Source: Thermomonas aquatica
GTDB lineage: Bacteria > Pseudomonadota > Gammaproteobacteria > Xanthomonadales > Xanthomonadaceae
Direction: 5' to 3'
Length of the DNA stretch: 64,000 nucleotides
Assembly: GCF_006337105.1 (NCBI RefSeq)
Contig: NZ_CP040871.1
Location: 2,808,501-2,872,500 of the forward strand
Part shown: piece by piece, positions 1 to 8,466 of the stretch
How the letters are laid out: every line of letters begins with the position of its first letter
How positions within the stretch are numbered: position 1 is the first letter of the stretch
The notes under the pieces: model-generated
Databases searched by the model: none
What the model was told of the DNA's origin: nothing
The model's input: the letters and a program-made list of their open reading frames with translations, nothing else
Program-made: the position numbers and the translations under genes

Positions 1-1
1 C

Positions 2-181
2 ATCGATGCGGCCGGCATCGACGCGTTCGTCGCCGATACCGCCGCGATCGAAGACGCGATGCGCTTCGCCGCCGCCTGCGGCGCGCTCGCGGTCACCCGC
101 CATGGCGCATTCGCCGCCATGCCCACCCACGCCGAAGTCATCCGCCTGCTGCAGGACGAGGACCTCCATGGACCAGCCTGA
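2..181 (+). CDS. PfkB-family sugar kinase (fructokinase-like), C-terminal end
   Basis: Only the last 59 codons are inside the window; the 5' part lies upstream. The readable tail contains ACGALAVTRHGAFAAMPT, the typical C-terminal helix of PfkB/ribokinase-family kinases, where Ala-Gly/Cys-Ala-x-x-x-x-Gly lines the ATP site. Its stop overlaps the start of the next gene by 14 nt, so the two are co-transcribed and probably translationally coupled. Next to a mannose isomerase, the best guess is a fructokinase that phosphorylates the fructose made by that enzyme; this substrate is inferred from context, not from visible specificity residues. Confidence 0.72.
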   Translation: MDAAGIDAFVADTAAIEDAMRFAAACGALAVTRHGAFAAMPTHAEVIRLLQDEDLHGPA

Positions 182-1415
182 TTTCCGTTCGCCCGAGTTC
201 CTGCGCGCGCACATCGCCCGCACGATGGCGTTCTACCATCCGCGCTGCATCGATCCGGCCGGCGGTTTCTTCCACTACTTCAAGGACGACGGCACGGTCT
301 ACGACACGGGCCATCGCCACCTGGTCAGCAGCACCCGCTTCGTCTTCAATTACGCGATGGCGTATCGCGAGTTCGGCAACGCGGAATACCGCGAGGCGAT
401 GCTGCACGGCCTGCATTACCTGTGTTATGCGCATCTCGACGCCGAGACCGGCGGCTATGCCTGGACGATCCGCGACGGCGCGGCGGAGGACCGCAGCAAC
501 CACTGCTACGGCCTGGCCTTCGTGCTGCTGGCGTATGCGCATGCGCGGATGGCCGGCGTGGCCGAGGCCGCCGACTGGATGGAGGAAGTCTGGCTGCTGC
601 TGGAAGCGCGCTTCTGGGAGGCGGAACACGGCCTGTACAGGGACGAGGCCGATGCCGACTGGAACTTCAGCGGCTATCGCGGCCAGAACGCCAACATGCA
701 CATGTGCGAGGCGATGCTCGCCGCCTACGAGGCCAGCGACGACACGCGCTGGCTGGACCGCGCGCTGCTGCTGGCCGGCAACATGACCCGCCGGCAGGCG
801 GCCCAGGCCGGCGGCCTGGTCTGGGAGCATTACGACAGCGACTGGAACGTGGACTGGAACTACCACCTCGACGATCCGAAGCACCTGTTCCGCCCGTGGG
901 GATTCCAGCCCGGCCACCAGACCGAATGGGCCAAGCTGCTGTTGATCCTCGATCGCCACGTGGCGACCGATTGGCTGGCGCCGATGGCGCGCCACCTGTT
1001 CGACACCGCGCTGGCGTGCTCCTGGGACAGCGAACGCGGCGGGATGTACTACGGCTTCGCGCCGGAAGCGCGGCGGCAACCTGGCATGCAGGGTGCGCCG
1101 ATCGGCGGCGGGCTTCTTCCCGAGGGGATGTTCGTCTGCGACGACGACAAGTATTTCTGGGTGCAGGCCGAGTCGCTGGCCGCCGCGGCGCTGCTGGCCG
1201 CGCGCTTCGATGAGCCGCAGTACTGGGACTGGTATGAACACCTGTGGGCGTATGCGTGGGCGCACCTGGTCGATCACGCGCATGGCGCGTGGTACCGCAT
1301 CCTCGATGCCGACAACCGCAAGTACGGCGACCAGAAGAGTCCGGCCGGCAAGACCGACTACCACACCATGGGTGCGGCCTACGAAGTGATGAACCTGCTG
1401 AGGCCGGGCAAGTGA
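168..1415 (+). CDS. AGE-family sugar isomerase, probable D-mannose isomerase
   Basis: The 415-residue protein belongs to the N-acylglucosamine 2-epimerase (AGE) superfamily, an (alpha/alpha)6 barrel. Recognisable blocks include SNHCYGLAFVLLAYA (about residues 109-123), PWGFQPGHQTEWAKLL (about 244-259) and DYHTMGAAYEV near the C-terminus. His250 and His399 correspond to the paired histidines used for proton transfer in mannose isomerases and YihS. The family interconverts mannose and fructose (ManI) or epimerises related free sugars in the cytoplasm. The start was set at the ATG at 168 because codons upstream of it in this frame are the other frame of the kinase. It overlaps the kinase 5' and the GH47 gene 3', so all three form one operon. 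Epimerase activity on another sugar remains possible. Confidence 0.85.
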   Translation: MDQPDFRSPEFLRAHIARTMAFYHPRCIDPAGGFFHYFKDDGTVYDTGHRHLVSSTRFVFNYAMAYREFGNAEYREAMLHGLHYLCYAHLDAETGGYAWTIRDGAAEDRSNHCYGLAFVLLAYAHARMAGVAEAADWMEEVWLLLEARFWEAEHGLYRDEADADWNFSGYRGQNANMHMCEAMLAAYEASDDTRWLDRALLLAGNMTRRQAAQAGGLVWEHYDSDWNVDWNYHLDDPKHLFRPWGFQPGHQTEWAKLLLILDRHVATDWLAPMARHLFDTALACSWDSERGGMYYGFAPEARRQPGMQGAPIGGGLLPEGMFVCDDDKYFWVQAESLAAAALLAARFDEPQYWDWYEHLWAYAWAHLVDHAHGAWYRILDADNRKYGDQKSPAGKTDYHTMGAAYEVMNLLRPGK

Positions 1416-2833
1416 GCGGCGCGTCCGTTCGCGCCTTGGGCCTGGCCGCGGCCTTGTCGATGCTGGCGATGGCCGCAGGTTGCGCGCAATCCCCGCCCAG
1501 GCCGGGTGCGCCCGCCGCCGCGGCTTACGCACAGCCGATGGACGACGCCGAAGCCGCGCGCATGGCCGCACGCGTGCGCGAGGAAACCCGCCACGCCTGG
1601 CAGGGCTACATGCGCTACGCGAGCGGCCACGACGCGCTCAAGCCGTTGAGCAAGGCGCCGCACGACTGGTATCCGCAGTCGCTGCTGATGACCCCGGTGG
1701 ATGCGCTGGACACGCTGTTGTTGATGGGGCTGGACAAGGAGGCCGCCGAGGCGCGCGAACTGATCGTCACCCGCCTGTCGTTCGACCACGACATGAAGGT
1801 GCAGAACTTCGAGGTCACCATCCGCCTGCTCGGCGGCCTGTTGTCCGGCTACCAGATGACCGGCGACCGCAAGCTGCTCGAGTTGGCCGACGACCTCGGC
1901 ACGCGCCTGCTGCCGGCGTTCGAGTCGCCCACCGGCCTGCCGTACACCCACGTCAACCTGCGCACCGGCGAGGCCAGCGGCAAGGTCAGCAACCCGGCCG
2001 AGACCGGCACCCTGCTGCTGGAGTTCGGCACGCTCTCGAAACTCACCGGCAAGCCGGTCTATTACGACAAGGCCAAGCGCGCATTGGTCGCGACCTTCGA
2101 GCGGCGGTCGAAGATCGGCCTGGTCGGCAGCGGCATCGATGTCGAGACCGGCGCATGGACCGACCGCGACAGCCACATCGGCGGCGGCATCGACTCCTAT
2201 TACGAATACCTGCTGAAGTGCTGGAAGCTGTTCGGCGACCAGGACTGCAAGCGCATGTGGGAGCAGAGCGTCGGCCCGATGAACGCCTATCTCGCCGACG
2301 AACTGCGCGACGGCGAGCTCTGGTACGGCCACGCGGACATGGACACGGGCGCGCGCGCTGCCAGCGTCTACGGCGCGCTGGACGCGTTCCTGCCGGCGGT
2401 GCTGGCGCTGGGCGGCGACATCGACCGCGCCGCGCGCCTGCAACGGTCCGGCCAGGCGATGTGGCGACTGCACGGCATCGAGCCCGAAGCGCTCGACTAC
2501 CGCAAGATGGAGGTCGTGTCCGGTGGCTACCAGTTGCGCCCGGAGATCGTCGAGTCCGCGTACTACCTGCATCACTACACCCGCGACCCGCGCTGGCGCG
2601 CGATGGGCCGCGAGTTCTTCGACGACTTCGTCCGCCACGCCCGCACCGACGCAGGCTATGCGGCGATCCGCGACGTGCGCACGATGGAGCGGCGCGACGC
2701 GATGGAGAGTTTCCTGTTCGCCGAAACCTTCAAGTACTACTGGCTGCTGTTCTCGCCGCCGTCCGCGCTGGACTTCGATGGCGTGGTGTTCAACACCGAG
2801 GCGCATCCGTTGCGGAAGACCTGGAAGGACTGA
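1412..2833 (+). CDS. GH47 alpha-1,2-mannosidase, lipoprotein
   Basis: The predicted 473-residue protein starts at GTG 1412, overlapping the previous stop as GTGA. A hydrophobic leader ends in the lipobox LAMAAGC with Cys24, so it should be a lipid-anchored envelope protein. Family GH47 blocks are clear: VDALDTLLLMGL, QNFEVTIRLLGGLLSGY, YTHVNLRTGEASG, ETGTLLLEFGTLSKLTG, GGGIDSYYEYLLKCWKL, ESFLFAETFKYYWLLFSP and the terminal VFNTEAHPL, where the Thr of NTEAHP helps bind the catalytic calcium. GH47 enzymes are inverting exo-alpha-1,2-mannosidases best known from eukaryotic N-glycan processing, and are uncommon in bacteria. With the mannose isomerase and fructokinase, the context says mannose salvage from N-glycans or mannan. 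Cell location is inferred from the lipobox. Confidence 0.9.
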   Translation: MSGASVRALGLAAALSMLAMAAGCAQSPPRPGAPAAAAYAQPMDDAEAARMAARVREETRHAWQGYMRYASGHDALKPLSKAPHDWYPQSLLMTPVDALDTLLLMGLDKEAAEARELIVTRLSFDHDMKVQNFEVTIRLLGGLLSGYQMTGDRKLLELADDLGTRLLPAFESPTGLPYTHVNLRTGEASGKVSNPAETGTLLLEFGTLSKLTGKPVYYDKAKRALVATFERRSKIGLVGSGIDVETGAWTDRDSHIGGGIDSYYEYLLKCWKLFGDQDCKRMWEQSVGPMNAYLADELRDGELWYGHADMDTGARAASVYGALDAFLPAVLALGGDIDRAARLQRSGQAMWRLHGIEPEALDYRKMEVVSGGYQLRPEIVESAYYLHHYTRDPRWRAMGREFFDDFVRHARTDAGYAAIRDVRTMERRDAMESFLFAETFKYYWLLFSPPSALDFDGVVFNTEAHPLRKTWKD

Positions 2834-2965
2834 GGCCAGGCGCAGGCGCGGGCGGATCCGCGCGGACCGGTCCCGGGCCGGCTCGGCCCGTCGAACATGC
2901 CGCGGTGAGGTTCGCCGGCGGCATGTGCTTGCGGCTGCCCGCGCGGTCGCTCCTGCGGTCGGCCA

Positions 2966-2993
2966 TTGACGACTGAAAATATCTGTGTATATT
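2966..2993 (+). promoter_or_regulatory. sigma70-type promoter for the GntR-ABC operon
   Basis: TTGACG (2966-2971) and TATATT (2988-2993) are separated by 16 nt and lie just upstream of the GntR gene start at 3022. Its -10 box is embedded in the palindrome at 2984-3004. Confidence 0.75.
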
Positions 2994-3004
2994 CACTATA
3001 CACA
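2984..3004. promoter_or_regulatory. palindromic operator, probable GntR/YtrA autoregulation site
   Basis: TGTGTATA-TTCAC-TATACACA is a perfect inverted repeat with 8-bp arms and a 5-nt centre. It covers the -10 box of the adjacent promoter. YtrA-type GntR repressors typically bind such sites in front of their own ABC operons, so autorepression is the natural reading. Binding itself is inferred. Confidence 0.75.
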
Positions 3005-3021
3005 CTAAGTCGAAGGCCTGC

Positions 3022-3447
3022 ATGGGCGACGAACTGCTGCTGTCTCCGCACTCGAGCACGCCGATGTACGTGCAGATCGTGGAGCAGGTCGTCGCCAAGG
3101 TGATGGCGGGGGAATGGCAGGCGGGCGCGCCGTTGCCATCCATCCGCGAGCTCGCCGCCGGCAGCCGCGTCAGCGTGATCACGGTCAAGCGCGCCTACCT
3201 GGAACTGGAGCGGGCCGGCGTGATCGTGACGCGGCACGGCAAGGGTTCGTTCGTGGCCGATGCGCTGGACGCCACCCAGGCGCTGGCCACCCAGGAATTC
3301 CAGGCGCAGTTGCAGGGGCTGCTGGAGGCGGCCAGGAAGCTCGGGCTCGCGCGACGGGAGATCGTCGAACGGGTGGAACAGGCGCTGGCCGGGCAGGCCG
3401 ACGCCGCACACACGACCAAGAACCACGATCCAGGGAAACCGCAATGA
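3022..3447 (+). CDS. GntR-family transcriptional regulator, YtrA subfamily
   Basis: A 141-residue protein with an N-terminal winged helix-turn-helix: PMYVQIVEQVVAKVMAG, then LPSIRELAAGSRVSVITVKR and the wing YLELERAGVIVTRHGKGSFV (residues about 13-75). The short C-terminal part (about 65 residues) is helical and lacks the large ligand-binding domain of FadR or HutC types, which is diagnostic of the YtrA subfamily. These proteins usually repress a linked ABC transporter. The ATPase gene begins inside its stop codon (ATGA overlap at 3444), and a palindrome covers its promoter. The inducing signal is unknown; cell-wall-active antibiotics are common inducers in relatives. Confidence 0.9.
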   Translation: MGDELLLSPHSSTPMYVQIVEQVVAKVMAGEWQAGAPLPSIRELAAGSRVSVITVKRAYLELERAGVIVTRHGKGSFVADALDATQALATQEFQAQLQGLLEAARKLGLARREIVERVEQALAGQADAAHTTKNHDPGKPQ

Positions 3448-4328
3448 TCCCCGCCATCGCGCTGCAAGGCGTGCGCAAGCACTACGACGGCTTCGCCCTG
3501 CACGACATCGACCTGGTGCTGCCGGCCGGGCAGGTGATGGGCCTGGTCGGCGTCAATGGCGCCGGCAAGTCGACCCTGTTGCGTCTGCTGATGGGCCTTG
3601 TCCGTGCCGATGGCGGCACGGTGGAGGTGCTCGGCCAACGGATGCCACAGGCGCAGGTCGCGGTGAAGCGCGAGATCGGCTACGCCTCCGACGACATGCG
3701 CCTGTATCGCGGGCAGAGCCTGCGCTGGCACATGGACTTCATCCGCAGCGTCTATCCCGCGTGGGACGAGGCCTATGCGCAGGACCTGCTGAAGCGCTTC
3801 GACCTGCGGCCGCAGCAGGCACTCGGCGGCTTCTCCCACGGGCAACGGGTCAAGGCCCTGCTGCTGCTGATCTTCGCCCGCCATCCGCGGCTGCTGTTGC
3901 TGGACGAGCCGACCACGGGGCTGGATCCGGTCGCGCGCGGCGAGGTGCTCGACGCCATCGCCGACGTCCTGCGCGACGAAGAACGCTCGATCCTGTTCTC
4001 CTCGCACAACACCGCCGACATCGAGCAGATCGCCGATTCGATCGCCTTCCTGCATGGCGGCCACGTGGTCGCCGCGCGCGACAAGGAATCCTTCCTCGAC
4101 GGCTGGCGGCGGATCCTTTGCCGCGGCGCGTCCACGGAGGCGCTTCGCCGCCTGCCGGGCGTCGCCTCGATCCGCGACAGCGCGCCCTTGCTGGAAGTGA
4201 AGACCGGCGCGTTCGACGATGCCACCCTGCCTGCGCTGCAGGCGCTCGGGCTTGCCGTCGAATCGATCGAGCCGATGTCGCTGGAAGACATCTTCATCAC
4301 CACCGTCCGCGGGAGCGGCAACGCATGA
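3444..4328 (+). CDS. ABC transporter ATP-binding protein (ABC-2 type)
   Basis: 294 residues forming one complete nucleotide-binding domain. Walker A is GVNGAGKST (36-44). The signature is the variant GGFSHGQ, where Ser-His replaces the usual Ser-Gly of LSGGQ. Walker B with D-loop is [13 protein letters not shown], and the H-loop His is in SSHNTADIEQ. The C-terminal 80 residues resemble the regulatory tails of CcmA/YtrB-type ATPases and end with the SLEDIFITTV motif common in ABC-2 exporters. It powers the permease encoded 4 nt into its stop codon. Substrate unknown; drug, peptide or lipid export is typical for YtrA-controlled systems. Confidence 0.92.
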   Translation: MIPAIALQGVRKHYDGFALHDIDLVLPAGQVMGLVGVNGAGKSTLLRLLMGLVRADGGTVEVLGQRMPQAQVAVKREIGYASDDMRLYRGQSLRWHMDFIRSVYPAWDEAYAQDLLKRFDLRPQQALGGFSHGQRVKALLLLIFARHPRLLLLDEPTTGLDPVARGEVLDAIADVLRDEERSILFSSHNTADIEQIADSIAFLHGGHVVAARDKESFLDGWRRILCRGASTEALRRLPGVASIRDSAPLLEVKTGAFDDATLPALQALGLAVESIEPMSLEDIFITTVRGSGNA

Positions 4329-5011
4329 ACTGGCTCGCATCCGATGCCGCGATGGTCCGCAGGCTGATCGTCAAGGATTGGCAGGTCTACCAGAAGCAAC
4401 TCGCGGGCTTCATCGGTGGCCTGCTGTTTGCCCTGGGGTTGGTGGGGATGGGCACGCCGCTGATGTCGGCCGCCGGTGGGCTGTTGCTGCTGGTGCTGCT
4501 GATCGTGGTGGGCACCTTCGCGGTCGGGTCCCTGGTCATGGCCGAACGCAAGCAACAGACCCAGCCCTTCGTGATGAGCCTGCCGGTGACGCCGATGGAC
4601 GTCTTCTGGGGGAAGTTGCTGGCCAACCTGACGATCTACATGGTGCCGTTCCTGCTCGTGACCGGCGGCCTGCTGGGCCTGATCCTGGCCACGCCGGGTC
4701 CCGACGGCGCCGTGCCATGGGTGGTGCTGATCGCATTGTTCGTGCTGGTGAATTTCATCGTCTCGCTGTGCGTGGCGATCGCGGTGGATTCGGAAGGCTG
4801 GAACGCCTTCGCGATGCTGGCGCTGATGACACTGATCGGACCCTTCATCTACTGGGTCACCTGGATGGATGGCATACGCGAGCATCTGCGGGGCGATGCC
4901 GTCGTCTGGAGTCCGCAGGTGCTGGGGCTGGTCGGCGGCGAACTGGCGGTGATGGCCATCGCGATCCTCGCCGCCGGCTGGGCGCATGCGCGCAAGGCCT
5001 CGTTCCTCTGA
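4325..5011 (+). CDS. ABC-2 type transporter permease
   Basis: The 228-residue protein overlaps the ATPase gene by ATGA. About six hydrophobic membrane segments are visible, for example GGLLFALGLVGMGTPL, AGGLLLLVLLIVVGTFAVG, NLTIYMVPFLLVTGGLLGLI, VVLIALFVLVNFIVSLCVAIAV and a final LGLVGGELAVMAIAILAAGW. A cytoplasmic loop carrying AERKQQTQPFVMSLPVT follows segment 2-3, as in ABC-2 exporters and the YtrC/YhcI group. It should form a homodimeric inner-membrane channel with the preceding ATPase. The transported compound cannot be told from sequence. Confidence 0.88.
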   Translation: MNWLASDAAMVRRLIVKDWQVYQKQLAGFIGGLLFALGLVGMGTPLMSAAGGLLLLVLLIVVGTFAVGSLVMAERKQQTQPFVMSLPVTPMDVFWGKLLANLTIYMVPFLLVTGGLLGLILATPGPDGAVPWVVLIALFVLVNFIVSLCVAIAVDSEGWNAFAMLALMTLIGPFIYWVTWMDGIREHLRGDAVVWSPQVLGLVGGELAVMAIAILAAGWAHARKASFL

Positions 5012-5021
5012 GCTCGCCGCG

Positions 5022-6185
5022 ATGCAGGCCGGCAACCGCGTCCACTACATGGACAACCTGCGCGCGCTGGCGATGCTGGCCGGCGTGGTCTTCCATGCGG
5101 CGCTCGCCTACAGCCCGCTGATGCATCCGGTGTGGCCGGCGGCGGATGCTGGCAACGCACGCATCGTCGATGCGTTCGCCTGGTTCCTGCACATGTTCCG
5201 GATGCCGCTGTTCTTCGCGGTGGCGGGATATTTCGCGGCGCTGCTGGTGGCGCGGCGCGGCATGGCGGGCCTGTTCCGCAATCGTGGCGTGCGCGTGCTG
5301 CTGCCGTTGGTATTGTTCGCACCGCTCGTGCTCGCCGGCATGGGCCGGCTGACCGAACGCGCGGCGTTGTCGGCGGCGCATCCGTCGCCGGCGCTGGCGT
5401 GGATCCGCGCCTACATCGCCCAGCACGGCGCGATGCCGTCGATGCCGGGTTGGGCGCACCTGTGGTTCCTGTTCTACCTGCTGCTGTTCACGCTGATGGT
5501 CTGGATCGCGTCGACGCTGGAGCTGGGGCGCATCGGCCGCAGGATCGCGGCGATGCCCGCGGTCGCGATGCTTGCCGGCCTGCCGGTGCTGCTGGCGCCC
5601 GCACTGGCACTGACCGGGACGCCATGGCCCGCGCCGGAGTTCTTCGTGCCCGCGCTATGGGCGCTGGCGTTCTTCGGCGTCTACTTCGCATTCGGCTACC
5701 AGTTGTTCCATCACGAGGCCTTGCTCGCGCGCCTGCAGCCGCTGTCGGCCTTGCTGCCGATCGGCGCGATTGCGGCCTACGCGTTGCTGTTCCGCCTGAC
5801 CGACGGATTCGCGGCCACGCATGCTTCCACCGCCCAGCACATGCTGCATGCCCTGCTTGAAGCCTGCGCCGGGCTCTGGATGACGCTGTGGTGCCTGCTC
5901 GCCGCGCAGCGATGGCTGGACACCCGCAACGCGGCCATGCGCTGGCTCGCCGATGGCTCGTACTGGGTCTACATCGTGCACCTGCCATTGCTGCTTGCGA
6001 TCCAGTACCGGCTGCTGGACCTGCCGATGCACTGGGCCGCCAAGTTCGCGATCTCGGTATCGGCCACGGCGCTGTTGTCGTTCGCCAGCTACCAGCTGCT
6101 GGTCCGGCGCAGCGTGCTCGGCAGGTTGCTGAACGGCAGGCAGTCGGGCCGACGCAGCCGGGCGGTGGCGATGCACGGCAGCTAG
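5022..6185 (+). CDS. acyltransferase family 3 membrane protein (OpgC-like)
   Basis: 387 residues with about ten membrane segments. The N-terminus RVHYMDNLRALAMLAGVVFHA, with an early His in a helix, is the hallmark of the Acyltransferase_3 family (OpgC/MdoC, NodX). The motif FRMPLFFAVAGYFAALL follows, and the later SYWVYIVHLPLLLAIQY also fits. These integral membrane enzymes transfer acyl or succinyl groups onto envelope sugars. It starts 10 nt after the permease stop, so it may share the transcript. The ATG at 5022 was chosen over an upstream in-frame ATG at 4986 that lies inside the permease gene. The acceptor is unknown; osmoregulated glucan or surface polysaccharide are candidates. Confidence 0.82.
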   Translation: MQAGNRVHYMDNLRALAMLAGVVFHAALAYSPLMHPVWPAADAGNARIVDAFAWFLHMFRMPLFFAVAGYFAALLVARRGMAGLFRNRGVRVLLPLVLFAPLVLAGMGRLTERAALSAAHPSPALAWIRAYIAQHGAMPSMPGWAHLWFLFYLLLFTLMVWIASTLELGRIGRRIAAMPAVAMLAGLPVLLAPALALTGTPWPAPEFFVPALWALAFFGVYFAFGYQLFHHEALLARLQPLSALLPIGAIAAYALLFRLTDGFAATHASTAQHMLHALLEACAGLWMTLWCLLAAQRWLDTRNAAMRWLADGSYWVYIVHLPLLLAIQYRLLDLPMHWAAKFAISVSATALLSFASYQLLVRRSVLGRLLNGRQSGRRSRAVAMHGS

Positions 6186-6352
6186 CTGTGGAGCTCCAAG
6201 GCGTCGTCGCGGCGGGCGAATTCCGCTACCCGGCACGGTTCATGCCCCGCTTTGCGTTCGTTCAGCGCGATCGCCATCGTTTGACGAGGGCGTGACGCAG
6301 GCGGCGCGATGCTGCGCGAGCCGGGATATGCCGACGTGCAAGGAGTGTGCTC

Positions 6353-7873
6353 ATGCCCACCGCCAAGCAAACACGCCAGGCGAATCGAATCGAGCGCAAC
6401 GCGCCTGCGCCCGCAATCGCGCATCGCGCGCCGGGCGGATCGCGCGTACCGGCATGGTCGAGCGCAAGGCCGGAAGGCGCCAGGGCCGATGCGTCCGCGA
6501 CAGGGCGAGGGCAAGGCCCGATCGCGCGAACAGCGCAGGGCATTGCCCTCTGCCTGGTGTTCGGCTCCGCCATGGCAGCGTGCGCCGCACCGCAGGACGC
6601 CGGGGCGCAACGCACCGACGCCAGCCAGACCGGTTCCAATCCCGCATTGCCTGCGCCCCGCGCGCCGCGCCCGATCCCCACCATCAACATCGCCCCGGCG
6701 GTCGGTTGGCGAGCCGCGGAAAAACCCGAAGCGGCACCGGGTCTCGCGGTGAATGCCTACGCGGAAGGCTTGCAGCATCCGCGCTGGCTGTACGTGTTGC
6801 CGAATGGCGATGTGCTGGTGGCGGAGACCAATGCGCCGCCGAAGCCCGCCGAAACAGGACTGCGCGCATGGTTCATGAAGAAGGTGATGGGCCGCGCGGG
6901 CGCGGGCGTGCCGAGTGCGAACCGGATCAGCTTGTTGCGCGACGCCGACGGCGATGGCGTGGCCGAGACGCGCAGGATCCTGCTGGCCGGTCTGCATTCG
7001 CCCTTCGGCATGGCCTTGGCCGGCGGCCGCCTGTACGTGGCGAATGCCGACGCCATCGTCAGCGTCGCCTGGCGATCCCCGCGCAACGGCATGGCCGCCA
7101 TCGCCGAAGCGCCGCGCAAACTGACGGACTTGCCGGGTGGCCCGCGCAACCATCACTGGACCAAGAGTCTGCTCGCCAGTGGCGATGGCCGCCGCCTCTA
7201 CGTGGGGGTCGGATCCAACAGCAATGCCGCCGAGAACGGCATGCAGGAGGAAGCCTGGCGTGCCGACATCCTCGAGATCGACACCGCAAGCGGCCGCAAG
7301 CGCGTGTTCGCCTCGGGTTTGCGCAATCCGGTCGGCATGGCGTGGGAGCCGGCCACCGGTGCGCTGTGGACGGTGGTCAACGAACGCGACGAACTCGGCG
7401 ACCAGCTGGTGCCCGACTACCTCACCTCGGTGCGCGAGGCCGCGTTCTATGGCTGGCCATACAGCTATTACGGCCAGCATGTCGATGCCAGGGTCAGGCC
7501 GCAGCGGCCGGATCTGGTGGCGCGTGCCATCGCGCCGGACTATGCGCTGGGTTCGCATGTCGCGCCGCTGGGCCTGGCCTTCGCCAAGGGCGCGCGCCTG
7601 CCCGGCTATGCCGAGGGCGCCTTCGTCGGCCTGCATGGTTCGTGGAACCGCCGCGAACCCGCGGGCTACAAGGTCGTGTTCGTTCCCTTCGCCAACGGCA
7701 AGCCGCAAGGCCAACCCGTGGACGTACTGACCGGCTTCCTCGACGGTCGAGGCAATGCGCGCGGCCGGCCCGCCGGGGTGGCGATCGGCGGCGATGGGGC
7801 GCTGCTGGTCGCCGACGATGTCGGCAACCGCGTATGGCGCGTGACCGCCCTGCGCACGCCCGGCAACCGCTGA
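6353..7873 (+). CDS. sorbosone dehydrogenase-family beta-propeller protein
   Basis: 506 residues from the ATG at 6353; AAGGAG ends 7 nt upstream, which decides this start over the GTG at 6347. An unusually long basic N-terminus precedes a hydrophobic segment (IALCLVFGSAMAACAA), possibly a late lipobox or signal peptide. The remainder is a six-bladed propeller of the L-sorbosone/PQQ-glucose dehydrogenase (GSDH) class: LYVGVGSNSN, GLRNPVGMAWEP, TVVNERDELGD and FVGLHGSWNR are family blocks. Such proteins are usually periplasmic and may use PQQ. No PQQ synthesis genes are in the window. Substrate uncertain. The 167 bp before it show nothing coding. Confidence 0.8.
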   Translation: MPTAKQTRQANRIERNAPAPAIAHRAPGGSRVPAWSSARPEGARADASATGRGQGPIARTAQGIALCLVFGSAMAACAAPQDAGAQRTDASQTGSNPALPAPRAPRPIPTINIAPAVGWRAAEKPEAAPGLAVNAYAEGLQHPRWLYVLPNGDVLVAETNAPPKPAETGLRAWFMKKVMGRAGAGVPSANRISLLRDADGDGVAETRRILLAGLHSPFGMALAGGRLYVANADAIVSVAWRSPRNGMAAIAEAPRKLTDLPGGPRNHHWTKSLLASGDGRRLYVGVGSNSNAAENGMQEEAWRADILEIDTASGRKRVFASGLRNPVGMAWEPATGALWTVVNERDELGDQLVPDYLTSVREAAFYGWPYSYYGQHVDARVRPQRPDLVARAIAPDYALGSHVAPLGLAFAKGARLPGYAEGAFVGLHGSWNRREPAGYKVVFVPFANGKPQGQPVDVLTGFLDGRGNARGRPAGVAIGGDGALLVADDVGNRVWRVTALRTPGNR

Positions 7874-7951
7874 AGCCATTCGGATCTTGCGCACTGCGTC
7901 GATCGGCGCTGCATTTCGCCCGTCGTGGCGCTGCACGGTAAGATGGAATCC

Positions 7952-8350
7952 ATGTCCGCTCGCGCCATCCTCCTGCGCCTGTTGCTGTGCTTCGCCCTCG
8001 TGCTCAACGGGGTGGCGCCGGCGATGGCATCCGTGCGGATGCATGCAGGCACGGACGACCGCCATGCCGCCGCGAGCGAACCGGCGCAGGTGGCCGGGCA
8101 TGCCATGCCCTGCCACGAGGACGGATCGCCGCCGATGGCGAGCCCGGAGCAATCGCCCAAGCAACCCGCCGCGCCAGGCTGCTGCAAGTCGGCCACGTGC
8201 GCCTGTGCATGCATCAGCCATGCCGCCGCGTTGCCGCCGGCGATCGCGTTCCACGGTGCGGCGATGCCCCATGCCGGCGACATCCGGCCGATGCCGGCGG
8301 GCCATGCCGCCCCGGCCTTGCCCCACCTGATCCGACCTCCCATCGGCTGA
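7952..8350 (+). CDS. copL: CopL-family metal-binding regulatory protein
   Basis: A 132-residue small exported protein: a hydrophobic signal segment (LLRLLLCFALVLNGVAPAMA), then a His/Met-rich stretch and a Cys cluster CCKSATCACACISH with Cys77, 78, 83, 85 and 87, and another Cys at 54. The position directly before copA and copB matches the xanthomonad copLAB arrangement, where CopL is required for copper-responsive expression of copAB. Two other in-frame starts exist (GTG 7925, ATG 7943); the ATG nearest the signal peptide was taken because signal peptides rarely carry long leaders. Stop to copA start is 116 nt. It may sense or buffer copper in the periplasm. Confidence 0.82.
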   Translation: MSARAILLRLLLCFALVLNGVAPAMASVRMHAGTDDRHAAASEPAQVAGHAMPCHEDGSPPMASPEQSPKQPAAPGCCKSATCACACISHAAALPPAIAFHGAAMPHAGDIRPMPAGHAAPALPHLIRPPIG

Positions 8351-8466
8351 GTGTCCTGCGGCGCCACCGGCGCCGATCCGCATGCGCGCGCGCCTGCCGT
8401 GCGCTGCGCTTGCGGCCTTCGATCCGGCGCCTGCGCTGGACGCCCCGACACCACGATGGAGTTCAC

